DNA from: an uncultured Lachnospiraceae bacterium | GTDB taxonomy: Bacteria > Bacillota > Clostridia > Lachnospirales > Lachnospiraceae | Reading direction: 5' to 3' | Length of the DNA: 64,000 bases | Assembly: GCA_948473115.1 (NCBI GenBank) | Contig: CAOKWI010000011.1 | Location: 1 to 64,000 of the forward strand | Position numbers and translations under genes: made by a program | Shown: positions 42,558 to 52,500 of the stretch, one piece after another | Layout of the letters: each line of letters begins with the position of its first letter | Numbering within the stretch: the first letter of the stretch is position 1 | The notes under the pieces: generated by a model | Database searches by the model: none | What the model was told of the DNA's origin: nothing | What the model saw: the letters and a program-made list of their open reading frames with translations, nothing else

Positions 42558-43832
42558 ATGTCAGATTTTCAGGAGCTTGTGAAGAGCTTTCCCAAAACAA
42601 GAGAATACGTCCGTGATTTCTTTGTGTACGGCTTCAAGACCAGGGACGAATTTCAGGACAAGAGTCCCCGTACCTACGACAATGAACGGCGGCGGCTGGA
42701 AAGCTGGCTGGGGGAATATGTGCGGAAGGACCATGTGTCAAACGGTGCCAACATCTCCCTCGCCATCGACAGCAACCTCCTGGACACCAACCCCCTGTTC
42801 CGGGTGTGGAAGACAAAAAGCTTTACCGACAACGACATTGTACTGCATTTCCTGATACTGGATCTGCTGCAGGAGGGCATGAAGCTGACGGCGGAAGGAA
42901 TCACGGAATGCCTGCTTGCGGAATACGAGGCTTTCTTTGACGTCCAGACCGTCCGCAGGAAATGTAACGCCTATGAAAAAGAGGGGTTGCTACAAAAAAG
43001 GAAGTCCGGCAAAACCGTGGTCTATTCCCTGGATCACTCCCTTGCCCACTGGATCAGCACCAATGAAAATATGTTGGACGCCCTGGCCTTTTACCAGATG
43101 GCAGGCTGCTTCGGTATCGTTGGCAATCATCTCACGGAACAGCTGGATTTCCACAATCAAAGCTTTCGCGTAAAACACAGCTTCTGCGTACATACCCTGG
43201 AAGAAGAAATTCTTCTGGCCCTCCTGGATGCCATGAACAAAAAGACAAATGTCCGCCTGGAAATGAAAAGTTCCAAAAGCGGAACCTCTAACACCGCAGA
43301 CTGCACGCCGCTGCAGATTTTCACCAGCACCAGAAGCGGCCGGCGTTTCCTGTGCGGTTATGGGAGAAAAAGCCGACGCTTCTCCTGTTACCGGCTGGAT
43401 ACCATCAAAAGCGTCACCTCCCTGGAACCGTCGGAGGAATATGACGAACTGGCGGCCAGACTCGAGCGGAACCGTAACCGGCTCTGGGGCGTTTCCTTCC
43501 AGGGAAAGGACCGACGCCATCTGGACCGGCTGACCATGACGGTACAGGCGCTGGAACCCACTGAAAATTATATTGTGGAACGCCTGAGGCGGGAGGGACG
43601 GGGCGGTACTGTCACCAGGATTGACAGGGATATCTACCGATATGATGTGGAGGTCTTCGACTGCAATGAAATGCTGCCCTGGCTGCGCACCTTCATCGGC
43701 AGGATCCTGTCCCTGGAATGTACTGCCAAATCAGTGGAGCGGCGTTTCTACCAGGATTTACAGACCATGTACCGGATGTACAATGTGCAGGATGCGGACA
43801 TGGCGGATGCGGCGTCCCCACAGGAACCATAA
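42558..43832 (+). CDS. WYL-domain regulator
   Basis: About 424 residues. The N-terminal part is helical with a DEFQDKSPRTYDNERRRLESWL segment; a winged-helix-like region (about 110-160, LTAEGITECLLAEYEAFFDVQTVRRKCNAYEKEGLLQKRK) follows. The central beta domain (LLALLDAMNKKTNVRLEMKSS... RRFLCGYGRKSRRFSCYRLDTIKSV) corresponds to a WYL domain, a ligand or nucleic-acid-end sensing module, and a C-terminal WCX-like region ends it. ATG 42558 with AGAGG is chosen over the 42279 frame opening. It is divergent from rtcB and followed by a DUF4317 gene 30 bases later. Confidence 0.82.
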   Translation: MSDFQELVKSFPKTREYVRDFFVYGFKTRDEFQDKSPRTYDNERRRLESWLGEYVRKDHVSNGANISLAIDSNLLDTNPLFRVWKTKSFTDNDIVLHFLILDLLQEGMKLTAEGITECLLAEYEAFFDVQTVRRKCNAYEKEGLLQKRKSGKTVVYSLDHSLAHWISTNENMLDALAFYQMAGCFGIVGNHLTEQLDFHNQSFRVKHSFCVHTLEEEILLALLDAMNKKTNVRLEMKSSKSGTSNTADCTPLQIFTSTRSGRRFLCGYGRKSRRFSCYRLDTIKSVTSLEPSEEYDELAARLERNRNRLWGVSFQGKDRRHLDRLTMTVQALEPTENYIVERLRREGRGGTVTRIDRDIYRYDVEVFDCNEMLPWLRTFIGRILSLECTAKSVERRFYQDLQTMYRMYNVQDADMADAASPQEP

Positions 43833-43862
43833 CAGATCTTCTACAAGGAGGCGAAAACCCTA

Positions 43863-44509
43863 TGGAAAGAATAAACCGTGAAGATATGCTGGAACTCACC
43901 AGGCGCATGACTTTGAAAAGAAATTGCTTCGACCGGATTGCAGGGGCATATATGGATGAAGATGGGTTTGTGGACGGAACCTTCAACCGGCATTTCCAGA
44001 AACTCACCGCCAGCGAGCGTCAGGTCAATCTGGACATTGCCAAAGCGATACCCTTTTCGGATACCAATGTGCAGCTGAGGGAATATGTAATCCCGGAGGT
44101 GGGCAGGCAGCGCGGAAGCCTTTGGCAGCTCCTCATGGCATTGAAAGACTGCGAACTGAAAAACGATGCGATGCTGGATGTCTTTTATGAGGAATTTGGG
44201 AGCAGGTACCGAAACCGGACAAACGGCAGCTATGCCGTTATCTTTTTCCACGGAAGTTATGACGTGCCCCTGAAAGCAAGCGACAAAGAGAGTCTGTGGG
44301 AATCAGAAGAAGTCTTCCGGTTCCTGATCTGCGCCTTCTGCCCGGTCAGCGGAGATTACGAGCCGGGGAAACCCGACTGCGGTTTCCTGTTTCCGGCATT
44401 CAGGGGCAGAAGCAGCGATATACACCGGATCGATGTTTTCCGGGAGGACGGCAGATTTTCAGCCGTGGAAAGATGGGAAGACATTTTGTTTCATTCCCGC
44501 AAGCAATGA
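43863..44509 (+). CDS. DUF4317-family protein, short form
   Basis: About 215 residues matching DUF4317: early NCFDRIAGAYMDEDG, LWQLLMALKDCELKNDAMLDVFYEEF, YAVIFFHGSYDVPLKASD, FLICAFCPVSG and GFLFPAFRGRSSDIHRI. Family members are usually about 380 residues, so the C-terminal part is missing. No catalytic motif is known. It is tightly spaced after the WYL gene with AAGGAGG upstream, forming a two-gene unit. Confidence 0.78.
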
Positions 44510-44551
44510 ACCAGGCCAGCCCTGCTGTCTTGGATACATCAGGATTACTGG

Positions 44552-45340
44552 TCACAACAGCGGTAAAATATCCTCCATCTCCCATTCCTTTGCCGGGAGA
44601 ATCACCGCCCTGACGCCGATTACTTCCCTGATGATGCACATTTCCAGCTGCTGCCTGTGCCTGAAATGGGCAATGATGTCATCAAAACCATTATATCCAT
44701 GCTTCTCCCCGTAGGGTGAGTGTATCAAATATTCCAGCAGCAGCGGATACCACAGTTCATTTCCCTTGTCATCACAGCGTTCCTTTCGGATGTCCCCAAT
44801 AGTTTCTTCCAGCCTGTCGCTGTATAAATACAGCAGCAGAAACTGTTCCTGATTCACAGTCCCATATAATTCACGGTAAAATTCTACGATCTCGTCATCC
44901 GTCAGCATATGATACAAGAGCAGATCCTCTATGATATTTTGGAAAAAAGCACACTCAAACAGATAGCCTGTACCCGCAAAATTCCTATATCTTGTTAAGA
45001 CAAGTTCCCTCAGTTCCCCCAGGGTTTTTCTTCCATTATATACCTCATATTTCTCCAGTTCCTTATGGAAATGCGGGATATCCGTAAGAATCCTGGTATA
45101 TGAAATGATAAAATGCTCCCTCTCGCTGACAGTATTCTTCACAATTTCATCGCGGATCGAGCCATAACGCTCCAGAACCGTTTCGTACTCCTCCTTTGTC
45201 ATCCACGTACACCATGCCAGATCCACAGGCGAGTAGTCGCCCTCCCTGCAGACACGCAATTCCGGTACGACCGCCGTCAGACGGTTTACCAATGTGGATT
45301 TCCCCATCCCCTGTATTCCTTCCACAAAAACATTCTTCAT
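44552..45340 (-). CDS. P-loop kinase-like protein of unknown substrate
   Basis: A 262-residue protein with an N-terminal Walker A VEGIQGMGKSTLVNRL, the arrangement of deoxynucleoside/thymidylate-type kinases and ATP-binding transfer enzymes. ECAFFQNIIEDLLLYHM and LYLYSDRLEETI correspond in position to the lid and substrate areas, but no family name is certain. The start is set by ATG with a weak site. It is 17 bases downstream of the AAA-ATPase/nuclease gene on the same strand and probably co-transcribed. Confidence 0.65.
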   Translation of the reverse strand: MKNVFVEGIQGMGKSTLVNRLTAVVPELRVCREGDYSPVDLAWCTWMTKEEYETVLERYGSIRDEIVKNTVSEREHFIISYTRILTDIPHFHKELEKYEVYNGRKTLGELRELVLTRYRNFAGTGYLFECAFFQNIIEDLLLYHMLTDDEIVEFYRELYGTVNQEQFLLLYLYSDRLEETIGDIRKERCDDKGNELWYPLLLEYLIHSPYGEKHGYNGFDDIIAHFRHRQQLEMCIIREVIGVRAVILPAKEWEMEDILPLL

Positions 45341-45357
45341 GATCTGCCTGCCATTCC

Positions 45358-46944
45358 TTACCTGTCTTTCTCATACCTCTCAATCTTGCACCGGTGCTTT
45401 CTTGCCCCCGCCGGATCTTCCTTGGAATAGCTGATCCCCACCAGCAGGACATCGCCCCCATACTCCCTGAGAGCCTCCGGATACCGCCTGTCCCGGATCT
45501 GTTCAATGGCGCTTTCCGCCGACTGGCTCCATTTCAGTTCAACGACCAGGGCAGGCAGCACACTGTCTTTCTTTGGAAGATATACCATATCCGCGTAACC
45601 CGCACCTGCGGGCAGTTCCTCAAACATTACATATTCATCCCCATAACTGAAATATGCCCTTTTGATCACGCTTCGCAATGCCTGCTCATTGTTATAGTAC
45701 AGGGAAGATTCCTCTTCGTGAATCTTCTCTATCTGCCCTGCAACAGCATCCTCCTTTCCATGAACGGTATCTTGAATAAGCTGTTCACTTTCCCGCACTC
45801 TCCTGATGGTATCATCCCGCCTTACCTGCCGGATGGCCCTGGCAAATTCCATCCGGATCTCTTCATTGGGGATATGCACCTTCTGCGTTGTCTCGTCATA
45901 GGTCAGATATCCCAGATGGATCAGCAGCGTCAGCACATCATCCCTGTCACGGAAAGTGACCAGGTCATTGGCAAACCCCTTTGTGTCCACCTTTGCCCCC
46001 ACGCCGCCGATCAGATCCGAAACCGTCCTGCCCAGTCCGTCAAAATCCAAGCTGATATATCCCATCAGGCTCTCCGCAGCAGAAGTCTGCGTCCAATAGG
46101 AATCAAAGTCATCATTCCGGATTGCCTCCATCACAGAATTGGGATTATAGACAGACGCTATCTCCCGAAACGCATATCCGTCGTACCATTGCTTCATCTT
46201 TTCGAAATTGTTGCCGTGTTCCTGACAAAGTTCTCTGACCTCATCCTCCGTGAACCCCACATACTTTCCAAACTGCCTGGGCTTGATCATGGTATATTCC
46301 TTAAAGTCCGATATGGCTGACTGTGAACCATCCTTCTTAATGGGCAGAATACCAGTCATATATACCGCCGCAAATATTTTGTCTGTCATCCCACTGTTTT
46401 TGAACAGGGCACGCAGGAATTCCAGATATTTTCTCTGCTGGTCAGGATGCCCTGCCGCCTCCCTGATGGGCGCATCCCACTCATCAATGATCATGATGAA
46501 CTTATTTCCTGCCGTTTCCGCCGCATTGGCCAGCGTTGCGGCAAAGCCCTCCGCCACGATCAGATCCTGATACTGTTCTGTCAGTTCCCGGACCACATTC
46601 CTCTGGATATAGGGCACAAGCTCTGACATGGAAGCCTCTCCTATCACCCCTGTCATATCCAGATAGATCACATCATACCTGTTCAGATGATCCCTGTACC
46701 GGGCATCCCTGGCTATCTCCAGATCGTCAAAGAGCCCTGTTGAATCACAGGTCTTGTCATAATAGGCACATAGCATTTTAGCCGCAAAGGACTTTCCAAA
46801 ACGCCGGGGGCGGCTGATACATGTCAGACACATCGACGTATTGATTGTCTGGTTGATCAATCCGACCAGACCCGACTTATCCACATAAGCACTATTCCTG
46901 ATTCTGGCAAATCCGCTGTTGCCAGGATTCAAATAATTTCCCAT
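45358..46944 (-). CDS. AAA-ATPase-like / PD-(D/E)XK nuclease-family protein (DUF1703 type)
   Basis: About 528 residues. The N-terminal AAA-ATPase_like domain has YVDKSGLVGLIN, Walker A-like SRPRRFGKSFAAKML and Walker B FIMIIDEWDAPIRE. The C-terminal nuclease-like domain has the DXK-type core GYADMVYLPKK...ALVVELKW followed by a QI.DRRYPE helix. Clostridia and Bacteroidetes carry many near-identical copies of such genes, and a function in conflict or mobility has been proposed but not proved. ATG 46944 follows GGAGGGATG. Plain Lys/Glu active-site residues look intact. Confidence 0.88.
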   Translation of the reverse strand: MGNYLNPGNSGFARIRNSAYVDKSGLVGLINQTINTSMCLTCISRPRRFGKSFAAKMLCAYYDKTCDSTGLFDDLEIARDARYRDHLNRYDVIYLDMTGVIGEASMSELVPYIQRNVVRELTEQYQDLIVAEGFAATLANAAETAGNKFIMIIDEWDAPIREAAGHPDQQRKYLEFLRALFKNSGMTDKIFAAVYMTGILPIKKDGSQSAISDFKEYTMIKPRQFGKYVGFTEDEVRELCQEHGNNFEKMKQWYDGYAFREIASVYNPNSVMEAIRNDDFDSYWTQTSAAESLMGYISLDFDGLGRTVSDLIGGVGAKVDTKGFANDLVTFRDRDDVLTLLIHLGYLTYDETTQKVHIPNEEIRMEFARAIRQVRRDDTIRRVRESEQLIQDTVHGKEDAVAGQIEKIHEEESSLYYNNEQALRSVIKRAYFSYGDEYVMFEELPAGAGYADMVYLPKKDSVLPALVVELKWSQSAESAIEQIRDRRYPEALREYGGDVLLVGISYSKEDPAGARKHRCKIERYEKDR

Positions 46945-47083
46945 CGACCGCATCCCTCCTGATATTTCCCATACCGCAACGTATTCCTGCCACATGTCCG
47001 GCCTGGCTTTTCATGCTTATGCTTCTATTATACCCTTGACATAACCGTTGCACAATGAAATTATGTAAGGCATCGTCTCTCCC

Positions 47084-47401
47084 TTATCCGTTTTCACAGT
47101 CCCACAGGCAGCGTTTCAGGTCAACATGATATTCATCCTTCAGTGACACCCCTTCCTGCCGCAGCAGATATTCCTGCTCCCTCCATCCGGGAACCAGCCT
47201 CCCCGCATGATTGACAACCCTGTGACAGGGATACCTCCCATAAAACTCTGCCATACTGAGGACTTTCCCCACAAGGCGTGCATTTCTATCCCTGCCGATC
47301 AGTTTTGCGATCTGCCCATACGTCGCAACGCATCCCTCCGGGATTTCCTCTACTACGGAAAGAATCTCATAAATAAGTGACTCATTTAGAATATGTCCCA
47401 T
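47084..47401 (-). CDS. MGMT-family DNA methyltransferase domain protein
   Basis: About 105 residues, only the DNA-binding and active-site domain of O6-alkylguanine-DNA alkyltransferases: IPEGCVATYGQIAKLIG (winged helix), VGKVLSM and the active-site motif YPCHRVVNHAGRLV with Cys present. Alkyltransferase-like proteins replace this Cys, so repair by alkyl transfer remains possible here. ATG 47401 has AAGGGGCG upstream. No adjacent DNA repair genes. Confidence 0.88.
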   Translation of the reverse strand: MGHILNESLIYEILSVVEEIPEGCVATYGQIAKLIGRDRNARLVGKVLSMAEFYGRYPCHRVVNHAGRLVPGWREQEYLLRQEGVSLKDEYHVDLKRCLWDCENG

Positions 47402-47415
47402 TTCTATAACGCCCC

Positions 47416-47444
47416 TTGACAAAAACTGTTTTTTGCATTATCAC
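47416..47444 (+). promoter_or_regulatory. Promoter candidate for the second WYL gene, followed by tandem hairpins
   Basis: -35 TTGACA (47416-47421, perfect), 17-base spacer, -10 TATCAC (47439-47444). Immediately downstream are ATCATGAATC-TTC-GATTCATGAT and CATTCG/CGAATG hairpins, then GGGAGAGG before the ATG at 47527. Confidence 0.5.
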
Positions 47445-47526
47445 TATATCATGAATCTTCGATTCATGATCGTCATTCGCCGTTCGCCGAATGTGACAAC
47501 TGAAATCCTGGGAGAGGTGGATCGTC

Positions 47527-48708
47527 ATGGAACTATTTTCGGAAATATATAGCTGCTATTATCAGGTGTTACGGCATTTGCTGTGCAGCGCTGACCCCCT
47601 GACCATAGAGGACATCCGCAGCCGGATCTGCGGCGAAGGCTTTGAGGAAAGCCTGCTCTCGATCATACCAAAGCTGGAGGACGGTACGTGGAATTTATTC
47701 GAAAAGGAAGGGAAGCTTTACCGTTCCAGAATTTCTTCCACCTTTATCACCCCTGTATCCGGACTGGAAAAAGCATATCTGAAAGCGCTGCTGTCAGACC
47801 CCCGCATGGGGCTGTTCCTGGACGGCGGACAGCGGGATGCCCTGGATCAGATGCTAGAGGGCGTCACTCCCCTCTGGAAGCCGGGACAGTTCTATTATTT
47901 TGACCGTTTCTCCGACAGCGACCCCTATGAGGACGAAAATTACCGCCGCTGCTTCCGCACCCTGCTTCGGGCACAGAAGGAAAACCGGTTTGTGGATATT
48001 GATTACACCTCGCCAAACGGGAACCGCGTGCATCACCATTACGTCCCCGCCCGCCTGGAATACTCGGTAAAAAATGACAAGTTCCGTCTTCTGTGCCTGA
48101 GACCGTCCCGTTCCGGTGATCATTCCCACGGACAGTGGCGTCGTAACAGGATACCAGATACCGGATTCACCAAAAACGCCGAAACAACCGATCCCGGTTT
48201 AGACCCCAATGGCTTATACCCCAATACACAGAGCCTGCTGCGCGAAAACACCCCTCCGGCCATCATTCCGGCTTCCTGCTGCCCTGAACAGACCGGCGGA
48301 AAAATGAGACTGGAAATCCTGAACGTGTCCCGTATCCAGAATGTCCTCCCGATGGACAAAATCCTTTCCTCCCCTGCGGATCTGAATACAGTGATCCGGC
48401 GTTCCTACTATCAGGAACCGCTGAGGCTGCGCATCGTGGACAGGCGCAATGCCCTGGAAAGGGCCATGCTGCACTTTGCAAACTATGAGAAGAATACCAC
48501 AAAAATAGATGACGACACCTATGAATGCCTCATTTATTACAACCAGGGCATGGAGACGGAACTGTTGATTGAGATCATGTCCTTCGGCCCCATGCTCACC
48601 GTGCTTGGAAATGAGCGATTCCTGAGCAGCCTGAAAGCGAGGCTACAGAGGCAGAGAAAGCTTGCTGCAGAAATGGTTTCCGCTCAAAGCATACAGACAG
48701 AGCAGTGA
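47527..48708 (+). CDS. WYL-domain protein, second copy
   Basis: 393 residues, of the same general plan as the WYL regulator at 42558 but diverged: an N-terminal helical region, then a WYL-type domain (RAQKENRFVDIDYTSPNGNRVHHHYVPARLEYSVKNDKFRLLCLR) and a C-terminal WCX-like domain (PLRLRIVDRRNALERAMLHFANYEK, SFGPMLTVLG). A low-complexity-like stretch (about residues 195-255) interrupts the WYL fold. No obvious HTH motif. GAGAGG precedes ATG. It closes the region that begins with rtcB. Confidence 0.78.
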   Translation: MELFSEIYSCYYQVLRHLLCSADPLTIEDIRSRICGEGFEESLLSIIPKLEDGTWNLFEKEGKLYRSRISSTFITPVSGLEKAYLKALLSDPRMGLFLDGGQRDALDQMLEGVTPLWKPGQFYYFDRFSDSDPYEDENYRRCFRTLLRAQKENRFVDIDYTSPNGNRVHHHYVPARLEYSVKNDKFRLLCLRPSRSGDHSHGQWRRNRIPDTGFTKNAETTDPGLDPNGLYPNTQSLLRENTPPAIIPASCCPEQTGGKMRLEILNVSRIQNVLPMDKILSSPADLNTVIRRSYYQEPLRLRIVDRRNALERAMLHFANYEKNTTKIDDDTYECLIYYNQGMETELLIEIMSFGPMLTVLGNERFLSSLKARLQRQRKLAAEMVSAQSIQTEQ

Positions 48709-48754
48709 TAAGCCCTGCCTGTGAATCACGAATACAGGTCATTCTGCCTTTACC

Positions 48755-49309
48755 CTATCCCATCCGACGGATCATCATATACTCATTTAGCAGTGTTCCG
48801 TCCTTTAAGCGGATCGCATTCGGGCGCACCCCGGAAATACGAAAGCCCATTTTTTCATACAGATGCCTTGCGCGGGTATTTCCCTCTATAAACTCCAGTT
48901 CCAATTGAAGAAGCCCCTCTCTCTCCTGCGCAATTCTGATCATTTCTTCAAACAGGCGCGTGCCGATACCCTGATTCCAATATTCGCCAAGGATTGCAAT
49001 GGCGACAGATGCCCTATGCATTGTTTTTAGTTTATTGTTAAAATTGATCTGGCAGTTTCCGGCGACCCTGCCATCTACAAGGCAAACCAGCATCGCATCA
49101 TTTTCCGAAGCATTCAGACGTTCAAATAACTGCTTTTCACTTTCGTATGTATATTTTGCGCATTCTTCAGGATATCTCAATATAAAATCTGTCTCTCCCG
49201 CAGAAATAACAAGGTAATCAAGCATCCCCTGTATGTCTTCTTTCCTTGGGCTGCGAATCAATGCCTTTCGTCCATCTTTCATGTCAAACCATATATCTTC
49301 AATAATCAT
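48755..49309 (-). CDS. GNAT-family N-acetyltransferase
   Basis: About 184 residues with the GNAT core: VAGNCQINFNN, SVAIAILGEYWNQGIGTRLFEEMIRIA (the acetyl-CoA pyrophosphate loop, pattern Q/R-x-x-G-x-G/A) and ELEFIEGNTRARHLYEKMGF. The target is unknown. ATG 49309 with GGAATGGAG is chosen; the frame upstream to 49435 lies in the palindromic element. Closest kin are RimJ/RimL-like small-molecule or protein acetylases. Confidence 0.88.
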   Translation of the reverse strand: MIIEDIWFDMKDGRKALIRSPRKEDIQGMLDYLVISAGETDFILRYPEECAKYTYESEKQLFERLNASENDAMLVCLVDGRVAGNCQINFNNKLKTMHRASVAIAILGEYWNQGIGTRLFEEMIRIAQEREGLLQLELEFIEGNTRARHLYEKMGFRISGVRPNAIRLKDGTLLNEYMMIRRMG

Positions 49310-49346
49310 AATTTTTCTCCATTCCATTTCATTTTTCAAACACGCT

Positions 49347-49512
49347 CTAGTATAATCCACTCTAATTGCCCGTATGTTTGGCGCAGGATAAATTTTCATC
49401 CTGCAAGGCGGCTGAACGAAGCGATGCGGTGGCATCGTTGAGTGAAGCCAACGCAGTCAGGTGGAAATTTAGACAAGCGAAACATAGGGATCATTTAAGT
49501 GGATTATACTAG
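49347..49512. repeat. Palindromic element, conserved-core family, CTAGTATAATCCACT ends
   Basis: Perfect 15-base inverted ends (49347-49361 and 49498-49512). Arms ATTTTCA-CCTG and CAGG-TGGAAAT pair around the core AAGGCGG...GCGATGC-GGTG-GCATCG...GCCAACGCAG. Lies between the GNAT gene start and the J-protein gene stop. Confidence 0.85.
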
Positions 49513-49545
49513 GCAATTGCAAAAGTCCGAATTAGAGTGACGCCT

Positions 49546-52500
49546 TCAGTCCCCTGCCAGTTCCTCCCAGAGTTCCTCATAGGGGCGGGGCTTCACCGGC
49601 TTCTCGCCCGCATATTCCGCGAACCGGCCTGTGATACGGGCAGGATCATCCAGATTTGCAAGCAGCAGTTCCAGGGCGTTCCGCAGCGGCGTCACACCGT
49701 CATGGACCAGATAGGCAGGAACAGTCCGCCCCTGGAAAGTGTCTTTTGGATACTTCCTCCCCTCCACGTCCATATATGTCCCGGTATCCGCCACATGATA
49801 CTGCACAGTCCGCTTTTCCTCCTCCAGCCAGGCCATCAGGAAACGACCTCTCTCCTGAAGCAGGACGATGTGTTTTCTCCTGCCCGCTTCCCCGCCAAAG
49901 GTCAGGCGCATTTTGCAGAATCCTCCCTCTAAAAATCCAATCATCATCTGCTGCAGCCTGCCCCGCCTGGCCTGGTCAACCTCCAGCTTTTCCACACTGC
50001 CCCGCTCGTCCACACGGGCAGCGGATTCCGGATACATGAGAAAGTAGAACGGGGCATCCGGACGGTTATGGGCGCGTTCCATGGGGAAATCAGCCAGAAG
50101 CTGTTTGTCCAGGTTATATTTGCTCCTCCCGTTGGAAACATTAATGGCATAATCCCAGATCCCACCCGCCATGTAATCCACATTGCCGGGCCAGCTGACC
50201 TGCCTGAAAATCACATCCAGCCGTCTCCTTATGCTGGAAAAGCTTCTGTGTATCACCAGGTTGAACAGCTTCCCCTGGCGAAAAGGAACGAATTTCAGCC
50301 TGCCGTCCGTCCTGCCGTACAGATCCGGTCTCTCCAGGAGGGCAAAGGATTTTGCCCGGAAGTCGTCAAAGTAGAGACAGACGTATCCAAGGCTTCCTTT
50401 CATGAACACCAGGGAGCGTCTGGCCTCATAATCCTGTTCCTCCCCCACTGGCGGTACTATATTCCAGGACAATTCCAGCCGTGTCAGCCGATCATTGGCG
50501 AACTGAGTCAGCAGTTCCTCCAGTTTTTCCCGGGTGACGGCTTTCCCCGGTATCCCCCCTGTCTTCTGTTCTGCCCTACCGGCAGACTCACTTGTCTTCC
50601 GTTCCGCTCCACTGGCTGTCCCGTCTGGCTCCGCTCCTGCCCCACCGGCAGACTCACTTGCCTTCCGTTCCGCTCCACTGGCTGTCCCGTCCGTCCCCAT
50701 CTCCGCCTCGCTGTCTGCTTTCCCCAGGAGTTCCACAGGTCTGCTCCAGAAAGCCATGGCATCCTGCTCCCTGGAAATCGCATGAAGGTCAGGCATGGCA
50801 TACACCGCATCCGGCAGATTCACCAGCAATTCCATGGGAAGCCGGGGCGGCGCTATCGTTTCCTCCAACATCTGCCTGGCCAGGGTTATCGCCTCCCGGG
50901 CATCTGCCACATCCTCCCTCCAACCGTCCCTCAGTCTCTGACGCCCGATCGGGAGCTGCTCGAACAGCAGCAGGGTCTGACTTCTCTCAATCCATTCGCA
51001 GCCGTAAAGATGTTCCGCATCCTCGGCAAACAGTTCGAATGGCAATACACTCTCCGGCGGCAGGGAACAGATCTCCGGCGGCTCGTCCTCTGCCCAGTCC
51101 CATCCCTGTCCGGCTTCTCCCGGCACAGGAAGGCTGCAAATCTGTCCCGCCAGGCAGGCAGCAATCCACTGACGCCCATCCTCAGGTGCGGCGGTATGCT
51201 CCAGACGTCTCAGGATCTCCCTTTTCACCGGTTCATATTGGTCATAAGTAGTCACAGTGACAGGAAGACACAGGAAAAAGGAATCCCCCTCCCCCAGACC
51301 TGCCACCTTCTCCCACGTCAGGCAGGGACGGTAAACCGGTTCCCCGTTCAGCAGGAACTCCATATAGCGCAGATGGAAACGGGCTTCCACGGTGTCCCCG
51401 CCAAGGGCAAAGACAGCCTGTCTGGGCGTGATTTCCTTCCCTGTCACCCCCAGGAATCCCCTGCTCCACTCAGGCAGATATGGCAGTTCGCGGTTCAGAT
51501 ATTCCAGCAGCCCACGGCCGGACTCCGGATCCCTGGCCTGGTAAAAGCCTGTATTCAGCCAATGACGGAAGAACGGGCTGCTTTTCAGGCTTAAGGGATC
51601 CTCTGATACCTCTGCTTCCCGGTCCCTTCGCTGGCGGTCTGCATGTTCCTGGTATTTCAGCATTTCCCTTGCCCGGTCGATGACCCGTCCGGCGCAGGGC
51701 GCACTCTCATGTTCCATATAAAACTGAATGACCTTCCTGAGGTAAAGATCACATCGATCCTCATTCACCCAGGTATGAAGCATTTCCTCCTCCACGAAAC
51801 GGCGGTCCAGCAGTGCCCGCTGAAAGTCCGCCCGGGCGAAGAAATCCTCCGTCCTCCGGATATCCTCTTCCGTGGCTCCGGCATTTTCGCCATGAAGCTT
51901 ACAGGTGCTGACGGCATAGGTATGGAACGCTTCCCGTAATTCCGTGAATTTTTCCCTCTGCTGGCCGGCCAGTTCCGGCAGCCGTTCCAGAATCAGTTCA
52001 CGCAGGACGCCATAAAAAATTTTCTCACGCCCCATAATGGCAGTCTCCAGATTCAGCCTCTGCCAGGTAATACGGTATAGTTCCTCCGGCAATCCCTCCT
52101 GGCGGAAGAAATGGGCCATCAGCCGCAGACCGGCAGGATGACGCTCGTGATCCATATCTCCCCTCTGCTGGCATTTGTCCGTGATATAAATTGCCGCATA
52201 ACAGCCTATGATTTCACTGTATTCCCCTATCTCCTGCTCGCTCCAGACATCCCTCTCCGCCATGGAAAGCAGGCGGCGGTACTCCGAGAAGCTTTCCGTT
52301 ACCGCCAGTTCATTGCCCTTTGGATATTTAGGTGCCGGCCCTTTTGTGACAATCTCAAAAACAGACTGCAGCCCGTCAAATTGTGCCCCCATCCGTGTCT
52401 GGAACTGGAATTCCACCCTTTCACTTCCATCCGGATTACGATAGACAGACCTATGTACTGTAAACTGATACGCGACACACAGCCAGATCAGAAACTCCCG

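Noticed and set aside
50068..51594. 508-residue plus-strand open frame opposite the J-protein gene
   Set aside because: Antisense shadow of GC-rich coding sequence; Pro/Ser/Cys-rich translation with no domain.
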